Below are positions 47,433 to 55,608 of a stretch of 64,000 nucleotides of DNA, piece by piece. This DNA is from G020348185 sp964525045. GTDB lineage: Bacteria > Nitrospirota > Nitrospiria > Nitrospirales > UBA8639. How positions within the stretch are numbered: the stretch's first letter is position 1; each line of letters starts with the position of its first letter. Location: the NCBI GenBank assembly GCA_964525045.1, contig CAZGFD010000003.1, positions 175,821 to 239,820 of the forward strand, given 5' to 3'. The notes under the pieces are model-generated. The model did not search any database. It had not been told where the DNA came from and saw only the letters and a list, made by a program, of their open reading frames with translations. Made by a program: the position numbers and the translations under genes.

Positions 47433-47639
47433 ACCTGTTGTTTTTTCCTATAGGGCTTGTTGGGAATCATCGGAATCCTGAATTTCATCAAAATCCTGCA
47501 TGGTCAAACGTGGCATAATCTGCCAGATTTCAGGGTATCCCAATTGACTTGGACGTACTTGAAGATTTTCCGCGTGTGAATCACTGCGCCTCTACACCTG
47601 TCCTTCTTTGCCCATCACGACTCTTGAGGAGAGGAGTAT

Positions 47640-47837
47640 TCATTTCCCCTTCGGCAACACGCCTTTCTTTTCTAAGTTCTTCAAATATTCCTCACAGGCT
47701 TCAAAAACCAACTGTTTGACGGTTTTCTCTTCGACTGCAGCCGCAATTTTCATACGCCGCATGATAGCTCTAGGGACTCCCTGAAGCACCCAAGCGCCCC
47801 TTTCTCCCTGAACACGTTTTTCCTTTGCCATGGCCAA
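47640..47837 (-). CDS. Small ribbon-helix-helix-like protein
   Basis: A 65-residue basic protein. GAWVLQGVPRAIMRRMKIAA and VKQLVFEACEEYLKNLEKKG suggest a short strand followed by two helices, as in Arc/MetJ-type DNA-binding proteins. It lies 106 bp from a divergent, shorter RHH-like gene, so the region between them may hold a shared operator. Confidence 0.55.
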   Translation of the reverse strand: MAMAKEKRVQGERGAWVLQGVPRAIMRRMKIAAAVEEKTVKQLVFEACEEYLKNLEKKGVLPKGK

Positions 47838-47943
47838 AACCCTAACAAACTCATATTGCTATATCAAGAAACACTTGGCATATTTATATATCCTAAAATA
47901 GTATATTATTTAAACTATCTTAAATCTGGAAGGAGGAATCCCT

Positions 47944-48093
47944 ATGAAATCGGTCAGAGTTCTGTTGACTCTTCCATCATCACTTAAAAGGAAATTAGAC
48001 GGCATGAAGAAACAAGGCTACACCGCCAGCGGCTATATCCGAGCCTTACTGGAGCGGGAGTTAGGATCAACCACCACCAAAAAAGGAGGGTGA
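47944..48093 (+). CDS. Small CopG/RHH-like protein
   Basis: A 49-residue product, MKSVRVLLTLPSSLKRKLDG, followed by MKKQGYTASGYIRALLEREL, which matches the ribbon-helix-helix pattern. A strong GGAAGGAGG site precedes the ATG. It is the first gene of a plus-strand series that runs into the integrase, with the next start 5 bp after its stop. It may regulate this operon. Confidence 0.7.
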   Translation: MKSVRVLLTLPSSLKRKLDGMKKQGYTASGYIRALLERELGSTTTKKGG

Positions 48094-48097
48094 GAAG

Positions 48098-48445
48098 ATG
48101 GCCGAAAACACTATTGTGGATTTTAAAAAACCGAAAGGGAAAAAGCGGATGGGGACCAGCCCCGATAGGCTCAATAGCCAACCCCGTTCCGTATCAGTCC
48201 GCCACATGGAGGACATGCATGAATCCCTGACCCAGCTCCATTCACTCCTGAACGTGCTGTCCAATATTGATCGCAATCAAGATGGCCCCGACCCTACCGC
48301 CCTGAGTGAAACCTTTTATTTGTTATGGGAGTTAGTGGATGAAATTAAAAGCCATTATGATGCTTTCTGGCTTGAATACGATGGAGCGAGTGGCCAGCGA
48401 AAAGCTAACCCCAAGTTGGAGGAAGGAGACAAACCCCATGGCTAA
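48098..48445 (+). CDS. Hypothetical protein, tandem paralogue 1
   Basis: A 115-residue product with a basic N-terminus (KKPKGKKRMG), then a helical core VRHMEDMHESLTQLHSLLNV and LVDEIKSHYDAFWLEYDGAS. The same core, HMxxMHxxLxxLxxLLxV with a YHDxFW-like motif, recurs in the next gene, so the pair is a tandem duplication. The genes overlap by 8 bp. No known family is recognised; the context is the integrase operon of the island. Confidence 0.6.
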   Translation: MAENTIVDFKKPKGKKRMGTSPDRLNSQPRSVSVRHMEDMHESLTQLHSLLNVLSNIDRNQDGPDPTALSETFYLLWELVDEIKSHYDAFWLEYDGASGQRKANPKLEEGDKPHG

Positions 48446-48758
48446 TTTGAAAAGCGTACCCTTGAAACAACAAAAAGCGAAGCAGGAAAAGGCCGTTAAG
48501 GGCGAGTATCTTCAGGCAGCTGTGCATCATATGGATGAAATGCATGACCCTCTGTATCGACTGGAGGGGTTATTGCACGTGATGAGCAGCCGTGCTCCCC
48601 AAGGAGATGGGGCAGACCCAGAGTCTTTGAACGGGACCTTTAGTGTGCTTTTGGATTTGGTTGCAGAAGTCAAAAAATATCATGATGGATTTTGGGACAA
48701 CTATCTCCTCGCCACCGGACAGAAAGTTGAGGATCCCAAGTCTGAGAAGGGAGCCTAA
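48438..48758 (+). CDS. Hypothetical protein, tandem paralogue 2
   Basis: A 106-residue product starting MANLKSVPLKQQKAKQ, with GGAAGGAGA upstream. The core VHHMDEMHDPLYRLEGLLHV and VAEVKKYHDGFWDNYLLATG is homologous to the preceding gene. It ends 4 bp before the integrase start. The frame is open upstream to 48339, but that part is a shadow of the first paralogue. Confidence 0.6.
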   Translation: MANLKSVPLKQQKAKQEKAVKGEYLQAAVHHMDEMHDPLYRLEGLLHVMSSRAPQGDGADPESLNGTFSVLLDLVAEVKKYHDGFWDNYLLATGQKVEDPKSEKGA

Positions 48759-48761
48759 TCC

Positions 48762-49889
48762 ATGGCACGCAATGGAAGAGTGGACCGGGGCTTGTACCAA
48801 AAACCCAATGCGCAGGGAAAACCCCAATGGTATGTCCGCCTCTTCCACGAGGGGAAAGAGCAACGGTTTGGGGCCTTCCCCAACAAAACCCAAGCCCGGG
48901 CGTTTTACGACAAGGCCAAGTTAGCCCAACAGGAAGGGCGGTTTTTCCCCGAACGGTATAAACGCTAAGGCCATGTCACCCTAAACCAAATCCTTGATAG
49001 CTACATGGCCCTCAATACCAATAAAACGATTCGAGATGATTGGTGTTATGCACGATTTTGGTTAGCACGGTTTCCCAAGAGTCCGCTCAAAAATATCACC
49101 CCTGAGGCCATTGACCGAATCAAACGAGAATTACTCACGAAAGGGCTCAGTCATCAAACCGTGGTGCGTTACCTCAAGTTTCTTCGGCACATTTTTAATG
49201 TCGCCATCAAGCATGGGAAGGTTGAACGGAATCCGTTGAAGCTGGTGGACTTCCCGAAGATCTCAAAAGGCCGGCTTCGTTTTCTCTCCCTTCAGGAAGA
49301 AGCCCGGCTGTGTAAAGCGATCGGACTCCCCTACTCGTCTTGGGTTCGCTTGGCTATTTTGACGGGCTTACGTCGGCAAGAACAATTTTCATTGAAATGG
49401 ATGGACATTGACATGGACCGGCGGTTGCTGACACTCAAAGAAACGAAAAGTGGGCATGTGCAATACCTCCACTTAAGCCCCGAAGCCATCAAGATCTTCC
49501 AGCGCCTTCCCAGTTGGCAGCATTCCCGGTGGGTCTTCCCGAGTAAGAATCCCCGGAGCCCTCTTGACCCCTCGAATTTTTATCATCGGGTGTTTATCCC
49601 AGCGGTCAAGAAATCGGGCCTGGAGGATGTGACCTGGCATACCCTCCGGCATACGTTCGCCAGTCGGTTAGCCATGGCGGGAGCGACCGATCGAGAGATT
49701 CAAGAGGCCTTGCGACATGCCTCAACGGCCTTGGTCAAGCGTTATGCCCACCTAAGCCCAACCCATCTACGTGGGGTGATGGAACGGGTCTCGACCTTTG
49801 GGCAACCGGATCCCATTCAGGAAACCTCAAATGGAACTGGATCGTTAACTGGAATCGGGGTTCCGGTGGACGAACAGAAAATTGTGTAA
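48762..49889 (+). pseudogene. Phage-type tyrosine integrase interrupted by one in-frame TAA
   Basis: One frame runs from ATG 48762 to 49889. Residues 1-68 form the AP2-like arm-binding start (QWYVRLFHEGKEQRFGAF). TAA at 48966-48968 interrupts it, and the frame continues through the core-binding region and catalytic domain. Counted from ATG 49005, the active-site residues are R123 (TGLRRQE), K148, H212 and R215 (HTLRHTF), H238 and Y247 (VKRYAHL), all present. Either the gene is dead or an N-terminally truncated 294-residue recombinase is made from 49005. It lies 14 bp from the tRNA-Arg it probably targeted. Confidence 0.9.
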
Positions 49890-49903
49890 GGTGTTGAAAA
49901 GAT

Positions 49904-49980
49904 TGGCGCGCCCGGCAGGATTCGAACCTGCGACCCTCGGCTTAGAAGGCCGATGCTCTATCCACCTGAGCTACGGGCGC
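49904..49980 (-). tRNA. tRNA-Arg (anticodon UCU)
   Basis: A complete cloverleaf of 77 nt including an encoded CCA. The acceptor stem GCGCCCG pairs with CGGGCGC, the D-arm is AGCTCAGGTGGATAGAGC, the anticodon stem-loop is CGGCCTTCTAAGCCG, and the T-arm is GCAGGTTCGAATCCTGC. Anticodon TCT reads AGA. Its 3' half is repeated in diverged form at 30649-30694. Confidence 0.97.
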
Positions 49981-50519
49981 ATGCTTGGAAAGTCGCATAC
50001 TTACCGGGGGGGAGTCAATGGGAAGGGAGGGGCGTGTGCGTGGTCAAGGATTGGTAGTGGTGGGTCTTTGGAATCGAACGGGCACTCCGCTCATCGCAGG
50101 CCAAGGCCTTCGCAATGGACGCAGGGATCGAACTGGGGACTCCCGAAACAAGTTCCTCAATTATAGGTAAAATCGGGGGAAGGCTTATCTGGCTGTGAGA
50201 TGGTGACCCGGTTGACTATTGAACCGGTACCGAATCTTGAATAGGTGGGTTTGGGAGGGGGATGCTCAACTCCCCCTCCCTGAGACAAAACGCTTTCAAT
50301 CACTAAATAAATCAGCAAGATTGATGCCGAGGTCTGACTCCTGATTTTTTAAGGACTTAGGTATCTGGGAGTGGAGGAAAATCCCCTTCAGGGGAGAGTA
50401 GATTGTAGCTCTCTGCCTACAGGCAGGGGTAGCCAGAGCCCGGAGAAAATTTGGGCTTCCCGTCTGTTTGTAAAGCGACGAGGTTTTCGTAGTAGCCGGC
50501 ACCAGCAATTTCCTTCTCG
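49981..50519. other. Intergenic region downstream of the island
   Basis: About 540 bp without a supported gene. It includes a perfect inverted repeat at 50253-50280; otherwise nothing recognised. The short frame at 50296-50508 lacks protein character. Confidence 0.45.
50253..50280. terminator. Strong 10-bp stem-loop
   Basis: GGGAGGGGGA and TCCCCCTCCC form a perfect stem around an 8-base loop. No T-run follows on either strand, so it is not a classic intrinsic terminator. It could still stop transcripts or protect a 3' end. Confidence 0.4.
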
Positions 50520-51119
50520 CTAATTTTTTCTAGTATAGGTGATTTCTATCACCTTTGATTCCTCTTGACCGGGATGGGTTCCGTACATATCAAAAGTAAA
50601 TTTGTTTTTGTCTACGATCGTCCATACCGCCCGATGAGACATCTGTCCCCCACCTGGCATTGGGTGCTGACCATGTAAGGTGATGGTCTTGCCGTCCGCG
50701 CTGGCGTCCCCTTCCATCATGAAAAGTCCGGTTCCCATGGTATCCATCCAGACGGTCACATATTTTTTCCGAAGGTTGTCATAGGCATCGATCCCGATTC
50801 CGGAGAAGGGAGCCCCCATCATGTGTCCCGTGAATTCCTGTTGGAGAAAGCGACCCCCCAGCAACATTTTCATTTCCGCAGATCCGGTTGTTTCGGTGGG
50901 CGGTTTGCCCGGCTCCATCCATTCTTTGGCTTGGGTCGTCCAACTGCCTGCTAAACTTGCGAATAACTTATGCGGTTCACCAGGCATGGCCAATTTCTTG
51001 TAAGCCTCCATCATGGCGTTCATGTCCATGTGTTTTTCGTGGTGCTGGTCATCAGCCCATACCGGAAAGGTGAAAAAGAACACCAATAAATTCGTCAAGA
51101 TAAAAGTTGTGAAACGCAT
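50520..51119 (-). CDS. Exported DUF1579-family protein
   Basis: A 199-residue protein with a signal peptide (FILTNLLVFFFTFPVWA) and a His/Met-rich mature start (DDQHHEKHMDMNAMMEAYKK). The DUF1579 domain shows LAGSWTTQAKEWMEPG, LLGGRFLQQEFTG and TVWMDTMGTGLFMMEG. The family is lipocalin-like with no known activity. A His/Met-rich segment could bind metal (inference). Confidence 0.83.
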   Translation of the reverse strand: MRFTTFILTNLLVFFFTFPVWADDQHHEKHMDMNAMMEAYKKLAMPGEPHKLFASLAGSWTTQAKEWMEPGKPPTETTGSAEMKMLLGGRFLQQEFTGHMMGAPFSGIGIDAYDNLRKKYVTVWMDTMGTGLFMMEGDASADGKTITLHGQHPMPGGGQMSHRAVWTIVDKNKFTFDMYGTHPGQEESKVIEITYTRKN

Positions 51120-51578
51120 TGCTCTCTCCCTCCTATTAAATGTTTCTTGATAAGGCCAATTTCAGCTGTTAAATTCTTGCAGGACCCTTGCAAGTGTAAA
51201 TCGACTTTCGTAACTTGAGCAAGCTCTTTAAAATTGTCAAGATTGTGGAAAGGAACCTCTGCATAGGAATGATAGGCTACTTTGGATTGGATGAATGAGC
51301 TTGCAACAAGTATGTCCCGAACAAACTGTTAAGTCCACCCATTACCGAAATTTTTGAACGCAATAGTTCGGATTCTTAGACTGCCCGACAGTGTGCCCTG
51401 GAGCACCTAATCCTATCGACTTTTTCCCCCTCGTTACCCAATCACCAAAGAAAGAACCCCTTAGGTTTTCTTATTGATCAACCAGACCAATTTGAGTTTG
51501 CCGGCGTAGACCATGGCCAAACATCCAAATGTCGTATTACAATCGTAAGAGAATTCGGAGTTTGACGACTCATCGACT
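51120..51578. other. Divergent intergenic region
   Basis: About 460 bp between the divergent DUF1579 and aldo/keto reductase genes. It should hold both promoters; no confident boxes or small genes were identified. Confidence 0.4.
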
Positions 51579-52460
51579 ATGATTCCCCCCCTACCCACAC
51601 GACTGTTAGGCCGGACGAATGTGCGCCTGCCAATTCTCGGCTTTGGAACGGCACCGGCCGGTAAACGCCTCCGGCTCAAGGCTGCCGTCCAATTGTATGA
51701 ATTCGCTCTGGCACAGGGAATTACCTATTTCGACACCGCTCCCGAATTCGCAGGCTATGGCAAAGCGCAAGTCCAACTCGGACAAGTATTAAAAGAGCGG
51801 CGGAAGGAAATCTTTCTAGTCACTAAATGTTATGAGCCCGTCGGAGATGCGGCCCTCAAGTTATTGGATCGAAGTCTCAAGGAATTGCAAACGGACTATG
51901 CGGATCTGGTGTTTGTCCACAGTTTAGGAGCCGATAAGATGGACCCCGAAATCGTCTTTAGCCGCGGAGGTACCTATCCAGCATTAATGAAGGCGAAACA
52001 ACTTGGTCTCGCTCGTTTTGTGGGTCTATCCGGTCATAATCGTCCGCAGCGGTTTGCCGAGGCAATTCAAAGGTATGAAATTGATGCCCTTCTCAATGTC
52101 AGCAACTTTGTTGATCGCCACATGTATAATTTCGAGGAACATGTTTGGCCCCTGGCTGCCCCGCAACATATCGGGCTGATTGCGATGAAAGTCTATGGTG
52201 GGGAATCCCGCTCCTTGTTTGCTGGCGTAAGTAATAGTGTCATGCCGAAATCCCATTTGGATCTGGCTTTTCGATATGCCCTCAGCCAACCCCAAGTGGC
52301 CTGTGCGGTGATTGGCATGGCCTCTTCCCGGGAACTGAAAGAAAACCTGGTTCGGGCCCGAGGTTTCACTCAACTGGGTGCGCGGGAAAAAACTCAATTG
52401 GCCACTTTGGGAAAGCGCTGGGCAAAGAAATGGGGGGCGCATTTTGGGGCGGTTACATAA
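51579..52460 (+). CDS. Aldo/keto reductase
   Basis: A 293-residue NAD(P)H-dependent oxidoreductase with a TIM-barrel fold. It has GFGTAPAGKR near the N-terminus. The catalytic residues are D52 (YFDTAPEF), Y60 (AGYGKAQ), K83 (LVTKCYE) and H114 (FVHSLG). The C-terminal cofactor region is AVIGMASSRELKENL. The substrate is not predictable. It appears monocistronic. Confidence 0.88.
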   Translation: MIPPLPTRLLGRTNVRLPILGFGTAPAGKRLRLKAAVQLYEFALAQGITYFDTAPEFAGYGKAQVQLGQVLKERRKEIFLVTKCYEPVGDAALKLLDRSLKELQTDYADLVFVHSLGADKMDPEIVFSRGGTYPALMKAKQLGLARFVGLSGHNRPQRFAEAIQRYEIDALLNVSNFVDRHMYNFEEHVWPLAAPQHIGLIAMKVYGGESRSLFAGVSNSVMPKSHLDLAFRYALSQPQVACAVIGMASSRELKENLVRARGFTQLGAREKTQLATLGKRWAKKWGAHFGAVT

Positions 52461-52655
52461 ATAAATGCCGGATCTAGTGGTCCAATAAGGAAGATCACAA
52501 TCCCTTCGTACAATTATGAGACCTCCTTTTCTGTAGATTTTGTGCCGGCCTAATCCTCCTCCTTTCCTCAGGCTTGTCAAGTTTTTCAATATTTCCTAGA
52601 CTAGATCCGGAAAATAACGTAATCTACCCTACATAAACATTTCGAAAAGCCTCTC

Positions 52656-53690
52656 ATGAATCAGCTCTCTTATTTTTCTCTCTGCATTGCTGGAAGTGGG
52701 CTCCTGCTCTTTCAGGGTGGGCCACTTCATGCCGAAGTGACTTGCGGTACCATCATTCATGAAGAATTGACCCTGACGAAAAACGTAACGTGCGAGACCC
52801 CGACCGCCTTCATTGTGAAAGGTCCCGGTGGCCAGCTCAATCTGGGGGGCCATACCGTGAGTTGTCTCAGCGAAAAAAGCAAGATTGGCATTATGTTGGT
52901 TGGGGAAAAAGCGACGGTGACAAATGGTACGGTAACAAATTGTCAGTTTGGCGTGGTGGCGGCAGATCAAGGGCAACATCGCGTAATATCCATCACATCA
53001 CGGGATCACTCCGGTGCGGCTTTTACTACAGGAGGGGTGGGCACCGCTGCGGGAAGTCATAGCAATCGATTTATCAGTAACCATGCTGAAAGGGCCATGA
53101 CCGGATTTATTATCAATGGCAATGGGAATTTTTTATTGGACAATTCCAGTGTGGAATCCGTGAGGGGTTTCGTGGTGAGTCAAAAAAGGAACCAATTTAC
53201 CTTGAATGTCGCTGCCCAAAATGACGTCGGGTTTTCCCTTCAATGGGGAGCGGAGGACAATCACTTCATTAAGAATGTGGCTGAAAAAAATGCCTTTGTG
53301 GGGTTTGAAATTGGAGGGAATCGAAATAGATTGGTGAAGAACCGCGCGACTGGTAATGGGCGAAATATGATCGATGTGGGGTTTCGAATCATTGATGCCA
53401 GTGAGAACTTCCTTGGATGGAACGTCTCGGAAAGTAATACGGGAATGGGGTTTGAGTTGCTAGGGCTGTTTAGCCGGAGTGAACAAAACGTGCTCCGTGG
53501 AAATGTCGCCAAAAACAATGAGCATGAAGGGATCGCCATTCAATTGTTAGCGGTAGGCAATAGGGTTCTTGAAAACACAGGGAAAGACAACGGGACTTTT
53601 GACCTTCAAGACGCCAACCCTGATTGTGATGATAATAAGTGGATCCAGAATACCTTTATCACCGCCGACCCTAGTGAATGTATTCAATAA
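52656..53690 (+). CDS. Secreted right-handed beta-helix protein
   Basis: A 344-residue exported protein with a signal peptide ending near HAEVTC. The mature part is built of beta-helix repeats rich in Asn and Gly (for example NRFISNHAERAMTGFIINGN and LDNSSVESVRGF), resembling NosD/pectate-lyase-like solenoids. The C-terminus is DCDDNKWIQNTF followed by SECIQ, with disulfide-type cysteines. It has no recognisable catalytic motif. A C-terminal relic of a related gene lies in the island at 37298-37483. Confidence 0.78.
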   Translation: MNQLSYFSLCIAGSGLLLFQGGPLHAEVTCGTIIHEELTLTKNVTCETPTAFIVKGPGGQLNLGGHTVSCLSEKSKIGIMLVGEKATVTNGTVTNCQFGVVAADQGQHRVISITSRDHSGAAFTTGGVGTAAGSHSNRFISNHAERAMTGFIINGNGNFLLDNSSVESVRGFVVSQKRNQFTLNVAAQNDVGFSLQWGAEDNHFIKNVAEKNAFVGFEIGGNRNRLVKNRATGNGRNMIDVGFRIIDASENFLGWNVSESNTGMGFELLGLFSRSEQNVLRGNVAKNNEHEGIAIQLLAVGNRVLENTGKDNGTFDLQDANPDCDDNKWIQNTFITADPSECIQ

Positions 53691-54087
53691 CAACTTTTGT
53701 CATACCTTCCTTTTTAATAATTAGCCCCTCTCACTCTCTCTTCAAAATGAACCATCCGTTTTTTGGAAGCCCCCAAAGGGGAATCAACCGTTAATTAAAG
53801 TTTTACTTTAATAACCCACACCACTGCTGTTCCCCCATAGTGGGACCCCCCCTTTTTTTGCCGAAAAAACCATGGCCACAAGTCATACCGTTTTGATCCC
53901 TCTTTCTTCTTTAAACCGTCACAAAAAAAGGAACAAAATGCAAAGAGGATCAAACCAGTTGCATTTCCCAGAAGGTTGGTATGCATTCCGTTGTTCTCAA
54001 ATCCTTGTCAGACTCGATCAGAATACTTCAGGGTGGTAAAGTGGTTTCCTCGGGTACCGTAACGCGACGACGATGGGGTATTGATTT
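53691..54087. other. Intergenic region before the porin gene
   Basis: About 400 bp. No gene could be supported; the minus-strand frame at 53795-53986 is low complexity. Confidence 0.4.
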
Positions 54088-55587
54088 GTGATCAAAGACT
54101 GGGTAAGGGGAGAAACCATACCGTCAGGCTTTGTAGCTTGTGTGCTAGTTGGACAAACTTTGGTCTGTACTGTTCCTGGGCAGTCAGAAATGAGGAAGGC
54201 GGATTCGTTGGATCCTCCTACATCTAAGTCAAACTCCGCTCCCCAACTCAATCGTTTTTATACCGTACCTGATACATGGAAAGAAACGGCCGACCAAACA
54301 CTGATTTTCGAAGGAGATGTTCAGTGGACCCGATACCTTAAAAAAATCCTTCAATTACCCGAATGGATTGATCTCGGGTTGGAAAACCGCACTCGGTTTG
54401 AATCCTTATCGTACCCTTTTCGTCTGGGACAGACGGGAACCCAGGCCCAAATTCCCCAACGATCTCGTATTCGACTGGGAATCGATGGACCCGGACCCTT
54501 ACGATTTTTATTTGAAGGCCAAGATTCTCGCACCCATGTACTGGCGGGGGGAGGGTCGACCGTCGATAATACGATTATTGATGAGTGGAGCCTGCTTCAG
54601 CTTTTTGTGTCTGTCACTCTTCCCAATCTTTTCAGAACCAACCTTCGCGCCGATGGTCATTTGGGACGATTCACCATGGACATGAACAGGCACCGACTTA
54701 TTGCTCGAAATCTCTTTCGTAACACGACGAATTCGTTTCAAGGGGCCCATGTGCAATTGGGCCAGGAAAAAGAATGGAAAATCCGCACATTCCTTGTCAG
54801 GCCGGTTATTCGTTTTACAAGCGTCCGGGACACCCCAGATACCGATTCCGTTTTTTGGGGGGTCAATTATGAGTCCAGACACGATGATTGGTTTCAGCGG
54901 GATCTCTATTATTATGGGTTGAATGATCGGGAAGCCAGTAGCAGTAATCCGCCAGTGGTGTATCACACTATTGGATTGCGCCTATTTAAGGAGCATGCGG
55001 ACGGAGAATTAGATTACGAAATCGAGTCGGATTGGCAGTTCGGAAGTTTTGGCCAGAAGGATCATTTTGCCTATTACCAGCACTTCGAGATGGGCTATAC
55101 TCTCGACGCACCCTGGAGACCGCGCTTTTTGTTTCACTATGACTATGCGAGCGGAACCCGGGATCCCGATGGGAGCCAGAATGGACAATTCAATAGCCTA
55201 TTCGGCACCCCCAACTTTGATTTAGATCCCACCTCTTTGTTTTCGGCCTTTGCGCGTGAAAATATCAGTACCCCCGGCTATCGGATCATCTTAAAGCCAC
55301 TTCAAACGGTCATTTTTCATATCGTCAATCGATATTGGTGGTTGGCACAAGCCAAAGATGAGTGGGTAGGCACCGGGCTTCAAGACCCTACCGGACAAGC
55401 AGGAAATTTTTTGGGTTCAACCGTGCAATTGAAAGCCTATTGGCATTTTATTTCAGCGTTAGGCTTCGAATTCGGATATGTCCATTTCTTTAAGGGGACC
55501 TATGTCGAAAATCTCGCGAAGATTCCTGGCAATCCCCCAGCCAATGATTCCGATTATTTTTATGCCTCTACCAAAGTGAGGTTTTAG
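54088..55587 (+). CDS. Alginate-export-type outer-membrane porin
   Basis: A 499-residue outer-membrane beta-barrel of the alginate export family. From about residue 95 come typical strands and turns (WIDLGLENRTRFESLSYPF, QIPQRSRIRLGIDGPGPLRF, FEGQDSRTHVLAGGGST), with alternating hydrophobics to the end. The C-terminal residues SDYFYASTKVRF, ending in Phe, suit insertion by the BAM complex. The GTG start is uncertain; a weak signal sequence is seen at residues about 12-32 (SGFVACVLVGQTLVCTV). Confidence 0.82.
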   Translation: MIKDWVRGETIPSGFVACVLVGQTLVCTVPGQSEMRKADSLDPPTSKSNSAPQLNRFYTVPDTWKETADQTLIFEGDVQWTRYLKKILQLPEWIDLGLENRTRFESLSYPFRLGQTGTQAQIPQRSRIRLGIDGPGPLRFLFEGQDSRTHVLAGGGSTVDNTIIDEWSLLQLFVSVTLPNLFRTNLRADGHLGRFTMDMNRHRLIARNLFRNTTNSFQGAHVQLGQEKEWKIRTFLVRPVIRFTSVRDTPDTDSVFWGVNYESRHDDWFQRDLYYYGLNDREASSSNPPVVYHTIGLRLFKEHADGELDYEIESDWQFGSFGQKDHFAYYQHFEMGYTLDAPWRPRFLFHYDYASGTRDPDGSQNGQFNSLFGTPNFDLDPTSLFSAFARENISTPGYRIILKPLQTVIFHIVNRYWWLAQAKDEWVGTGLQDPTGQAGNFLGSTVQLKAYWHFISALGFEFGYVHFFKGTYVENLAKIPGNPPANDSDYFYASTKVRF

Positions 55588-55608
55588 TAGCTGGCCAAGG
55601 CCGCCCTA

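Larger units (their letters stand above)
30649..49948. mobile_element. Probable 19-kb tRNA-Arg-associated genomic island
   Basis: The interval is bounded by direct repeats of a tRNA-Arg 3' half, with a tyrosine integrase 14 bp from the intact tRNA. It holds phage-like relics, many short or broken genes, and a segment of visibly higher GC. Core-type genes lie outside on both sides. The integrase has an in-frame stop, so the island is probably no longer mobile on its own. Confidence 0.65.

Noticed and set aside
50296..50508. Minus-strand 70-codon frame
   Set aside because: No ribosome-binding site or domain; composition not protein-like.
53795..53986. Minus-strand 63-codon frame
   Set aside because: Low-complexity, crosses homopolymer runs, no support.
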